The position numbers and the translations under genes were made by a program. Below, in pieces: positions 17,843 through 26,700 of a stretch of 64,000 bases of DNA. The first letter of the stretch is position 1, and each line of letters starts with the position of its first letter. The notes beneath the pieces are model-generated. The model did not search any database, was not told the origin of the DNA, and saw only the letters and a list, made by a program, of their open reading frames with translations. The DNA comes from Burkholderia anthina (lineage in GTDB: Bacteria > Pseudomonadota > Gammaproteobacteria > Burkholderiales > Burkholderiaceae), in contig NZ_LNJP01000003.1 of the NCBI RefSeq assembly GCF_001547525.1, positions 1,488,001-1,552,000 on the forward strand, given 5' to 3'.

Positions 17843-18541
17843 ATGCTCAGCAACCTGGAACTCGTGATGCGGCTCGTTCTCGCGGCGGCGCTCGGCAGCG
17901 TCATCGGCTTCGAGCGCGAGCGCCTGTCGTGGGCCGCCGGCCTGCGCACGCACATGCTGGTGTGCGTCGGCTCGACGCTGATCATGATCGTGTCGGCGTT
18001 CGGTTTCGCCGACGTGCTCGGCACCAGCGACCACATCGTGCTCGATCCGTCGCGGATCGCCGCGCAGGTCGTGTCGGGCATCGGCTTCCTCGGCGCGGGC
18101 TCGATCCTGCTGCGCGGCGAGATCGTACGCGGGCTGACGACGGCCGCGAGCCTGTGGTCGGTCGCCGCGATCGGGCTCGCCGTGGGTGGCGGGCTCTATG
18201 TCGCGGCGATTTCGGCGACGATCATCATTTTGATCATCCTGGCCGGCATCAAGCCGCTGGAGCGGCGTTATTTCACGGTGCGGCAGCGGCGCCAGCTCGC
18301 GTTGACGGTGGCGAGCGGCACGCTGACGTTCGATTCGCTGCACGCGGCGCTCGGCCCCGACAGTGCGCGCGTGAAGCAGTTCATCGTGCAGCGTGCCGAC
18401 GACGCGGCCGAGCAGGACGAGGTGCGCATCGCGCTCGCGCGGGTGTCGGAAGGCGAATACAAGGCGATCTGCGACAAGCTGCGCGCGCTGCCGGGCGTCA
18501 CGCGGTTCGACGGCGGGAATGGGTTGTCGGGTGACGAATAG
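17843..18541 (+). CDS. MgtC/SapB family membrane protein
   Basis: This 232-residue protein has about four N-terminal membrane segments followed by a cytoplasmic C-terminal domain of about 80 residues. The MgtC/SapB signature is clear: GSVIGFERERLSWAAGLRTHMLVCVGSTLIM, then QVVSGIGFLGAGSILL and GLTTAASLWSVAAIGLAVGGGLY. Members help survival at low magnesium or inside macrophages and modulate membrane ATP synthase or phosphate uptake. The strong ribosome site AAGGAG precedes the ATG. No magnesium transporter lies beside it, and regulation is not visible. Confidence 0.93.
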   Translation: MLSNLELVMRLVLAAALGSVIGFERERLSWAAGLRTHMLVCVGSTLIMIVSAFGFADVLGTSDHIVLDPSRIAAQVVSGIGFLGAGSILLRGEIVRGLTTAASLWSVAAIGLAVGGGLYVAAISATIIILIILAGIKPLERRYFTVRQRRQLALTVASGTLTFDSLHAALGPDSARVKQFIVQRADDAAEQDEVRIALARVSEGEYKAICDKLRALPGVTRFDGGNGLSGDE

Positions 18542-18679
18542 CGGCCTATCGGCACGAATGCGCTGGACTGAGCTGTCGTCGGGCTGCGGCGTTGGTTGAT
18601 GCCGCATGGTGTTACGTGGTGCCGTCGGGTGCGGCGGCAACCTCAACGTGGTGGAATGTCGTTGGCGTAATCGCAACCG

Positions 18680-19258
18680 TCAATCGGTAGTGGAGGCGCG
18701 ATGATATCGGGCGACGTACTTTGCCTGAGCGATGATTTTCCCGTGCATCTGATAAGCGACGACCGCGGGACTTGCCGCCGGCGCCACGTCGATTTTTTCC
18801 ACGTTCAGGGCGGACGCCGTCACGACATATCGATGCGACGCCCCCTGAGGCGGGCAGGGCCCACCGTATCTGGATTCGCCAAAATCCGTCAACGTTTCGA
18901 CAGCGCCGCTCGGCATGAGCTTCGGATCGCCAGAAGCGCCTTTTTCGATCGACGACGCCGAAGGCGGAACATTGACGATCTCCCAGTGGGTCCAGCCGAG
19001 CCCCCCGGTCGGCGCATCGGGGTCGAAGATCGTCACGACGATGCTCTTCGTGCCGCGCGGAACGTGAGCCCACGAAATGCGCGGCGAAACGTTCTGACCG
19101 TGACAGCCGAAACCTCCGTACACGTGTTCGTTCGTAAAGTGCCCGCGATGGAGGCCATCGACCGTGATTGTGAACGGCTCCGCGCTGGCGGTCGCCGGGA
19201 TGAACGCCAATGCCGTTGAGGTGAATAGCATCGCAGACAAAAAAATCCTCGGTCGCAT
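18680..19258 (-). CDS. YbhB/YbcL-type PEBP (Raf-kinase-inhibitor-like) protein, exported
   Basis: The protein has 192 residues. The N-terminus MRPRIFLSAMLFTSTALAF, ending ATASA, is a signal peptide, so the protein is probably periplasmic. The PEBP fold shows GFGCHGQNVSPRISWAHVPRGTKSIVVTIFDPDAP, GWTHWEIVNVPPS and GPCPPQGASHRYVVTASAL, which together form the anion-binding pocket with conserved Asp-Pro-Asp and His. The physiological ligand of bacterial PEBPs is unclear. It is the first gene of a stretch with more AT than the flanking chromosome. Confidence 0.9.
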   Translation of the reverse strand: MRPRIFLSAMLFTSTALAFIPATASAEPFTITVDGLHRGHFTNEHVYGGFGCHGQNVSPRISWAHVPRGTKSIVVTIFDPDAPTGGLGWTHWEIVNVPPSASSIEKGASGDPKLMPSGAVETLTDFGESRYGGPCPPQGASHRYVVTASALNVEKIDVAPAASPAVVAYQMHGKIIAQAKYVARYHRASTTD

Positions 19259-19546
19259 GACGTTGCTCCGTTGAAGGGTGAGAGTTCAGTACAACGGTAT
19301 CCACGGTATCTTGTGGCGATTCGCCCCGGAAGGCGCATTCGCGAACCACGGTGTTGCCTTGGCTGCAACGTCGACGCGTAGCTACTGTCAACGTTTCTCT
19401 CGACCTGTTGGCCCTGAGCCGTCGCGACAGCCGGATCATCCTCGCTTCCCTCGAGGCCGGGCCTTCGCACTGCGAATCGATACTCGCCTTTGTGGTCGAA
19501 ACATGTTCCAATTATTACAACATTGCATGCCACTTTTGATCCGATC

Positions 19547-20455
19547 ATGGACGCCAATCCGGCCACGCAGTTTCCGTGTTCCGACGCCTCTCCCTCAGAG
19601 GGTCGCATCCTGACAGCGCTACCAGATACATGGAAAAGCGCACCAGTGGCGTCACCGTGGGATGGGATTCAAGTGCATAACTATCAGATCCGCGAAGAGG
19701 GAGAAGTACGGGATTTGCGATTCGAATCGAACCTGCTTCTTTGCTTGTATCGAAAGCCCCACGAGCGGGTTGAAAGCCTCAATCGATTCGGCCGCTGGCA
19801 GCACGCCGATGCTTCAGATAGCAGTGTGGCGTATGGTCCGCCTAATGCGGCGTTGAATTATCGATGGGGCGTCAATCTCGAGCAAAGCCATCTCATTATC
19901 AATATCGATTGGCTTCAGGGTACCTCCGGCCGGATGCCGATCCCGCTCCATGGGTGGTTTGCGGGTATCCACGATCGCATACTGGTGCAACTCATTGACG
20001 AGATCGTGCGGGACGCGTCATCGGGCACGCCTACTGGCGTCGAACATGCCGAGTGGTTGGCGCTCTCGGCGCTTTACCGCTTCACGGCGCTGGCCCGAAA
20101 TACCACATGGGAGTGCAACATGGGGCTCGCGGATGCGATTATGGACCGTGCATTGCAGTTCATTCACTCCGGTCTGGACTCAACGCTGCGAGTCCGGGAG
20201 ATCGCCAGTGCCGCGGGCTTCGACTCAAATTTGTATGGTTTCATGCGCCTGTTCGGAAAATACACCGGTCTGCCACCACATCAATATGTGATGGAAGCTC
20301 GCCTCGAGCGTGCGAAGAATATGTTGCTTCGAGGGCAGGGGAGCGTAACCGACGTGGCGCTGGCATGCGGGTTCAACAATATGAGCCATTTCTCGACCGC
20401 TTTCAAACGCCGGTGGGCTGTGTCACCATCCCGGTTGATCAAGGAAAGCCGATGA
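19547..20455 (+). CDS. AraC family transcriptional regulator
   Basis: The protein has 302 residues. The N-terminal half (about 1-190) is an effector or dimerisation domain I cannot place. The C-terminal half has two helix-turn-helix motifs: LRVREIASAAGFDSNLYGFMRLF and GSVTDVALACGFNNMSHFSTAFKRRW, the AraC signature. It is followed after 88 bases on the same strand by an MFS transporter, its likely target (inference). The ATG at 19547 is preferred to the codon at 19490, but the choice is uncertain. Base composition is AT-richer than the flanking chromosome, suggesting acquisition by transfer. Confidence 0.88.
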   Translation: MDANPATQFPCSDASPSEGRILTALPDTWKSAPVASPWDGIQVHNYQIREEGEVRDLRFESNLLLCLYRKPHERVESLNRFGRWQHADASDSSVAYGPPNAALNYRWGVNLEQSHLIINIDWLQGTSGRMPIPLHGWFAGIHDRILVQLIDEIVRDASSGTPTGVEHAEWLALSALYRFTALARNTTWECNMGLADAIMDRALQFIHSGLDSTLRVREIASAAGFDSNLYGFMRLFGKYTGLPPHQYVMEARLERAKNMLLRGQGSVTDVALACGFNNMSHFSTAFKRRWAVSPSRLIKESR

Positions 20456-20543
20456 TGGTCACGGCGAGATATCGCGTCGGAATCTGGTCCCCCGTTGAGA
20501 ACAACACACCTACCGCCCCGTAGGCCGTCTGTACGGAAAATTT

Positions 20544-21833
20544 ATGAAACAGGCCTACAGGCTGCGCTGGTGGGTCGTGGCGTTTGGCTGCCTCGGTACC
20601 ATCATCGATTATCTGTCCCGCAACGCGCTCGGGGTGATGGCGCCGGAACTCAAGTTCATTTTGAACATGAGTACGCAGCAATACGGATACGTGGTCGGTG
20701 CATTTCAGGCAGGTTATTTAGTCATGCAACCGATATGCGGGCTGGTCATAGACTTGATCGGCTTGCGGATTGGCGTTGCAGTATTCGTAGGAATTTCGTC
20801 ATTTGCAGGTATCTTGCACGGCGTGGCCGGTGGATGGCTATCGCTGGCTGCACTGCGTGCGGTAAAAGGCGCCGCCGATGCTGTCGCGATTCCCGCCGGG
20901 ATGAAAATCGTTGCCGAATGGTTTCCAGATCAGGAAAAATCGGTCGCGGTCGGGTATTTCAACGCTGGCACTTCACTCGGCTCACTTTTTGCACCGCTGG
21001 TCGTCGTATTTCTGTCTCGCAAGTATGGCTGGCAAAGCGCGTTCGCTATTACCGGCGCGCTGGGTTTCATATGGTCGGCGATTTGGTATTTTGTCTACCG
21101 CTCGCCAGGGCAGTACCGGGGGATGGGCAAGAAGAACCAGATAGAGCCTCCCGGTAAGCGAATGTCAGTCTGCACCGAGTGGCATGAAGGAATCCGGCGC
21201 ATGTGGAAGGTGCTTGGAATGCGCCGTTTTTGGGCGATAGCCCAGGCGCGCTTCTTTGCCGAGCCCGTCTGGCAGACCCTGATTTTCTGGGTTCCGCTGT
21301 ATCTGGCAACGGAACGGCACATGGACTTGAAGCAGATCGCGCTGTTTGCATGGCTACCCTTTCTTGCAGCCGACCTGGGTGGCCTTTTCGGCGGATACTT
21401 GTCGCCTTTCCTGATCAACCGCTTTCACGTGCGGCTAATCGGATCGCGCGTCGCCGGCGTAGTGCTCGGAGCCGTTCTGATGTTCGGGCCCGCGTGTATT
21501 GGCCTGGTCGCTACGCCGCTTCAAGCAATCGTTCTGTTCTGCATTGGTGGTTTTGCACATCAGATGATCTCCGTACTTCTCAATACGCTGTGCGCAGACG
21601 TCTTCGAACCGGATGAGGTAGGTACTGCAGCCGGACTGGCCGGTATGATGGCCTCGATTGGAGGTCTTGGATTTTCGTTGCTGTTGGGTTCGACTGCCGA
21701 CCGGTTTGGATATGGGCTTTTCTTTGGAGCATTTGGAGCCTTCGATCTTATTGGGGCGACGATACTCTTCATCCTTTTGCGTGGCGTGACACGCCGGGCT
21801 CAGGTCGCCACGGAAGACAGGACCTTCCAATAG
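20544..21833 (+). CDS. MFS transporter, hexuronate/anion symporter-like (ACS family)
   Basis: The protein has 429 residues and about twelve membrane helices. Its start, RLRWWVVAFGCLGTIIDYLSRNALGVMAPEL, and the loop AEWFPDQEKSVAVGYFNAGTSLG match the anion:cation symporter group that includes ExuT, GudP and tartrate or phthalate carriers. It probably imports a sugar acid or other organic anion. No catabolic gene accompanies it, only the upstream AraC regulator. AT-rich codons set it apart from the neighbouring chromosome. Confidence 0.9.
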   Translation: MKQAYRLRWWVVAFGCLGTIIDYLSRNALGVMAPELKFILNMSTQQYGYVVGAFQAGYLVMQPICGLVIDLIGLRIGVAVFVGISSFAGILHGVAGGWLSLAALRAVKGAADAVAIPAGMKIVAEWFPDQEKSVAVGYFNAGTSLGSLFAPLVVVFLSRKYGWQSAFAITGALGFIWSAIWYFVYRSPGQYRGMGKKNQIEPPGKRMSVCTEWHEGIRRMWKVLGMRRFWAIAQARFFAEPVWQTLIFWVPLYLATERHMDLKQIALFAWLPFLAADLGGLFGGYLSPFLINRFHVRLIGSRVAGVVLGAVLMFGPACIGLVATPLQAIVLFCIGGFAHQMISVLLNTLCADVFEPDEVGTAAGLAGMMASIGGLGFSLLLGSTADRFGYGLFFGAFGAFDLIGATILFILLRGVTRRAQVATEDRTFQ

Positions 21834-21942
21834 TTGCATCGATCGCAGAGTCCGGCGGCTCCGTCCGCCAACGAGCGCCGCATTCCGCCATGCACAGCCC
21901 GGAAAGTAGACGATGCAGCGGGCTGATGACTGGGCGTGCTGC

Positions 21943-22626
21943 TTACACCTTCTCGAGTCTATATCCGAAGGTGTATACCGACTGCAGCCGGAGGCCATGC
22001 TCCCCATTGAGTCGCAGCTTGTTTTTCACGCGATAGATATGGGTGTCAAGAGATCGCGAGGACGTGTCGCCTGCGTCTCCCCAGACAAACGTTATCAGGT
22101 GGTGGCGGGGAACGACCCGCCCGACATTTCTGAAAAGCGTGGCGGCGATCTCGAACTCCTTCCTTGTCATTTTAACCGGCTCGTTGTTGACGAAGATATT
22201 TCGACCGCCGCGTGGAACCAGGTAACTTCCGACCAAGACGGAGTCATCTGATTCTTCTGAGAAGTTCATGCGCCGCATTACAACATTTACTCTGGCGATA
22301 AAATCTTCTTTGCTTATCGGCGTGCGGATCCAGTCATCTGCTCCAGCGTTGAGTACATCCGCGGTGGAACAGTCTGACAATACGCCGGATAAAGCCAGGA
22401 CGGGAATTTTCTTGCCGAGGTTATGCCGAACCCAGCGGACGAGGTCGAGCCCCGACATGACCGGCACAGTCAATTCGAAGATAACGAGGTCGAACATCGC
22501 TTGTTGAAGGGCGCGCACAGCGTGAGCGCCCTTCTTGACGACGACCACATCATTTACGCGTTGCTGACAGAGAAGGCGCGCGAGATCACCATATAATCCT
22601 CGCTCGTCCAAAAACAAAATCTTCAT
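21943..22626 (-). CDS. Orphan OmpR-type response regulator with a degenerate receiver
   Basis: The protein has 227 residues: a receiver (1-120) and a winged-helix DNA-binding domain (about 130-227, RKEFEIAATLFRNVGRVVPR, SRSLDTHIYRVKNKL, YTFGYRL). In the receiver the acidic pair D7-E8 and S80 are present. The phosphoacceptor position carries Glu (E51 in VIFELTVPVMSG), and the conserved Lys before Pro is Thr (T102 in WIRTPIS). Phosphorylation is therefore unlikely, and the Glu may mimic an active state (inference). No sensor kinase is nearby. With the H-NS-like gene it lies between the transporter and the adhesin, so control of the adhesin is plausible. Confidence 0.88.
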   Translation of the reverse strand: MKILFLDERGLYGDLARLLCQQRVNDVVVVKKGAHAVRALQQAMFDLVIFELTVPVMSGLDLVRWVRHNLGKKIPVLALSGVLSDCSTADVLNAGADDWIRTPISKEDFIARVNVVMRRMNFSEESDDSVLVGSYLVPRGGRNIFVNNEPVKMTRKEFEIAATLFRNVGRVVPRHHLITFVWGDAGDTSSRSLDTHIYRVKNKLRLNGEHGLRLQSVYTFGYRLEKV

Positions 22627-22751
22627 ATATCGTTTGTGTGAAGCGAGTATTTCACCTTTGTGTGGTGGAAATCCGCCGATTTCGATTGGGGTGTGGTTCT
22701 GGTTCTGAGTTAAATCAAATGTGTTCGATGATCAAATGCGTTTCTGAGTTT

Positions 22752-23120
22752 CTAATCTTGTAACAAGTGATCGCGGCCCGTTTGAACGGGCGGCAGTGGC
22801 TCATCAGAGCTGAGGCTTCCCTGAGTCTCATCATGAGCGGGCGGGTTCAGCAAAAATTCTTTCCTGTTTTTCCCTTTAATCCAGTGCGGTTCGCGGCCGA
22901 CCCCTGACCAAGTACATCCAGAGGCAGGATCGTAGTATTTGGCCCTTCTTTTTCGCTGGCGTTGATGTTCAGGGGGGAACACATCGCGTGCGGTCAAGTT
23001 GAACAATTTCACGCACATTCGAATCTCTGATATCACGGCATCAATCATTTTCAGTTTTTCGATCTCAAGTTCGTGATCAAGCCGTTTCTTCAAATCGAGG
23101 TAATTTTGATAGGTCTGCAT
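22752..23120 (-). CDS. H-NS family histone-like protein
   Basis: The protein has 122 residues. An N-terminal helical oligomerisation part (DLKKRLDHELEIEKLKMIDAVISEI) is followed by a basic linker (RQRKRRAKYYD). The H-NS DNA-binding module is PASGCTWSGVGREPHWIKGKNR. Its core WSGVGREPHW corresponds to the AT-hook-like W-S/T-G-x-G-R-x-P-x-W of proteobacterial H-NS proteins. Such proteins silence AT-rich acquired DNA. The acidic C-terminal tail (DETQGSLSSDEPL) is unusual. Its place beside the AT-rich adhesin promoter suggests local silencing (inference). Confidence 0.9.
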   Translation of the reverse strand: MQTYQNYLDLKKRLDHELEIEKLKMIDAVISEIRMCVKLFNLTARDVFPPEHQRQRKRRAKYYDPASGCTWSGVGREPHWIKGKNRKEFLLNPPAHDETQGSLSSDEPLPPVQTGRDHLLQD

Positions 23121-23731
23121 TGACGTATCCTAAAAAAAGTGGAGGCAAATTATCTGCACGGCTGACGTTTCCTCAAGCAATGGCGAGAGGCGGCGGGGCA
23201 TTCTTTAAATTCACCCGGACGCCGCCGCTATCAGTGCAGCCGGATATAGCCGATGCGCATACTCGCCCATTGATTACTCCGTGCGATCAGATGTCGGTTC
23301 ATAGATGTCTGTCTTTCTGAAATATTGTCACGCTTCGCCGCGCCGTGCTTTTTGAATTTTTGCTGACCTCGTGGGTGTGAGAAAAATTTGAAAACATTAG
23401 ACAGAACGGCTGTCGCTCGGGGAAAGGGCGGGGCTGGCGTGACGCACTGCCAGTCACTTTGGAGTGGTCGCTTGTTTCAATCGAGTGCCAATAAATTAGA
23501 CGGTTGGCGATATTGGAATTGACGAATCTTTACACATATTCACCGTGTTGGTGCATTTTCGTGAAAATTGTTCAGCCCTGGGCCAGATGGTCAATTGGAA
23601 AATCGTCGCTAGCCGGTGAGTGGGTTTGGCATTTAGCTCGCCGTTGAAAGGTCGACATGTTTTCAATTTGTCAGATTTATACGGAAGAAGTCACTGCCGG
23701 AAGTCGCGGCTCGATATCGACGGGGATCTAA
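23121..23731. other. AT-rich 611-bp upstream region of the adhesin, no gene
   Basis: This stretch separates the divergent H-NS-like gene and the adhesin. It has A/T-rich segments, especially around 23340-23400 and 23505-23570, typical of H-NS targets. The short open frame at 23120-23320 resembles nothing. I see no convincing -35/-10 pair, and the length suggests complex regulation of the adhesin. Confidence 0.55.
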
Positions 23732-26700
23732 ATGAACAAGAGTTACAGAACAATTTGGAACGAGGCGCTTGGCGCCTGGGTGGCCGCCTCTGAAAATGAC
23801 TCAGCTCGCGGAAAGCCGAACAAAAGAAGCGTAGTTGCGCTGATGGTCCTTGCGCTGATTTCGTCCCCGCATACTGTTCTGGCGCAATATTCGGCGGGCC
23901 TCGGAGCGGCCGCTCAAACAGGTGCGATCGCAATTGGTGGCAATAATGGGGTAACCAATGCATCTACCGCTGGGGATATTGCAATTGGTTCAGCTGCCGC
24001 AGCGAACTCGGGTTCGAACGTACTTGGGACCATGGGACCCGCGATTGCCATCGGTTGGGCCACTACCGCGTCGAATCTATATGCGACAGCGCTTGGTGCG
24101 TTCGCGACCGCGAGCCAATCGCACGCCACGGCGATTGGCGGGCAGGCTGTTGCGACTGTTGACGGCGCCACGGCAATTGGTTTTGGGGCCACGGCTTCTG
24201 CGATAAACTCGGTGGCTTTAGGTAATGGGTCGATCGTCGATGCTTTGATTTCGGCACCGCTCGGGACAACGATTAACGGTGTCCAATATACTTTTGCCGG
24301 CAACGGTAACGGGGTAGTTAGCGTGGGTGCCCCTGGTTTCGACAGAACCATCACCAATGTCAATCCAGGGCAGATATCGGCAACTAGTACTGACGCGATT
24401 AACGGCTCGGAGCTTTATGCGACCAATCAAGCGATTACTGCTGTCGCTTCGAGCGTGACAAGCCTCTCTACTGCGGCTGCCGGTGCTGTATCCGCAAGCA
24501 GTTCAATTGCGTCACTCTCGACAGGGCTCAGTTCAACCAACAGTTCCGTCACGTCGCTGTCGACGTCAACCTCCACCGGAATCAGCACTGCGCAAAGCGG
24601 CGTGACCTCGTTGTCGACAAGTCTGAGTTCGACCAAAAGCTCATTGACCTCGCTGTCGACGTCGGCCTCGACGGGGATCAGTACCGCGCAAAGCGGTGTC
24701 ACGTCGTTGTCGACGGGGCTGAGCTCGACGAATAGCTCGGTGGCCTCGCTTTCGACGTCGGCGTCGACCGGGATCAGTACGGCTCAAAGCGGAGTGACCT
24801 CGTTGTCGACGGGTCTGAGCGCGACGAATAGCTCGGTGACGTCGCTGTCGACGTCGGCTTCGACCGGGATCAGTACCGCGCAAAGCGGCGTCACGTCGTT
24901 ATCGACGAGTCTGAGCGCGACGAATAGCTCGGTAGCCTCGCTGTCGACGTCGGCGTCGACCGGGATCAGTACGGCGCAAAGCGGCGTCACGTCGTTATCG
25001 ACGGGGCTGAGCTCGACGAATAGCTCGGTGTCTTCGCTGTCGACGTCAACCTCCTCCGGAATCAGCACCGCGCAAAGCGGCGTGACGTCGTTGTCGACGA
25101 GTCTGAGCTCGACGAATAGCACGGTGACCTCGCTGTCGACGTCGGCGTCCACCGGGATCAGCACGGCTCAAAGCGGAGTGACCTCGTTGTCGACGGGTCT
25201 GAGCGCGACCAATAGCTCGATGACCTCGCTGTCGACGTCGGCGTCGACGGGGATCAGCACGGCTCAAAGCGGAGTGACCTCGTTGTCGACGGGTCTGAGC
25301 TCGACCAATAGCTCGGTAACCTCGCTGTCGACGTCGGCGTCGACGGGGATCAGCACGGCTCAAAGCGGCGTCACGTCGTTGTCGACGGGTCTGAGCACGA
25401 CGAATAGCTCGGTGACGTCGCTGTCGACGTCGGCTTCGACGGGGATCAGCACGGCTCAAAGTGGCGTCACGTCGTTGTCGACGGGTCTGAGCACGACGAA
25501 TAGCTCGGTGACGTCGCTGTCGACGTCGGCTTCGACGGGGATCAGCACAGCTCAAAGCGGAGTGACCTCGTTGTCGACGGGTCTGAGCTCGACCAATAGC
25601 TCGGTGACGTCGCTGTCGACGTCGGCATCGACGGGGATCAGCACGGCACAAAGTGGCGTGACGTCGTTGTCGACGGGTTTGAGCGCGATGAATAGTTCGG
25701 TGACGTCGCTGTCGACGTCGGCATCGACCGGGATCAGCACTGCGCAAAGTGGCGTGACGTCGTTGTCGACGGGTCTGAGCGCGACGAATAGCTCGGTAGC
25801 GTCGCTGTCGACGGGCGTAGCAAATTCTGTGCAGTATGACAACGCCGCGCATACGTCGGTGACGTTGGGTGGTGTCGGCGCGACTACGCCGGTCACATTG
25901 ACTAACGTCGCCGCAGGCGTGAATCCAACCGACGCGGTGAACTACAGTCAGTTGAGTTCACTGTCGACATCAGCGTCAACGGGCCTTTCGTCGGCGACCA
26001 GCTCGATCACGTCGTTGTCGACGTCGACCTCGACGGGCATCAGCTCGTTGTCGACCGGGTTGAGCACGACCGACAGCACGGTGACATCGCTGTCGACGTC
26101 GACTTCGACGGGCATCAGCTCGTTGTCGACCGGCTTGAGCACGACCGACAGCACGGTGGCATCGCTGTCGACCTCCACGTCGACGGGCCTGTCGTCGGCC
26201 AACAGCTTGATCACGTCGCTGTCCACGTCGACTTCGACCGGCATCAGTTCGCTGTCGACTGGCCTGAGCTCGACCGATAGGACGGTGGCATCTCTGTCGA
26301 CTTCCACGTCGACGGGCCTGTCGTCGGCCAATAGCTCGATCAGCTCGCTGTCGACATCGACCTCGACGGGCATCAGTTCGCTGTCGACTGGCCTGAGCTC
26401 GACCGATAGCACGGTGGCATCGCTGTCGACTTCCACGTCGACGGGCCTGTCGTCGGCCAACAGCTCGATCACGTCGCTGTCCACGTCGACCTCGACGGGT
26501 ATCAACTCGCTGTCGACTGGCCTGAGCGCGACCGATAGCACGGTGACGTCGCTGTCGACCTCGACGTCGACGGGCATCAGTTCGCTGTCGACTGGCCTGA
26601 GTTCGACCGATAGCACCGTGTCGTCGCTGTCCACGTCGACCTCGACGGGCATCGGCTCACTGTCGACTGGCTTGAGCACGACCGATAGCACGGTGACGTC

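Noticed and set aside
23120..23320. A 66-codon plus frame in the adhesin upstream region
   Set aside because: No motif and no ribosome site; it starts on the H-NS gene edge and has unusual composition.
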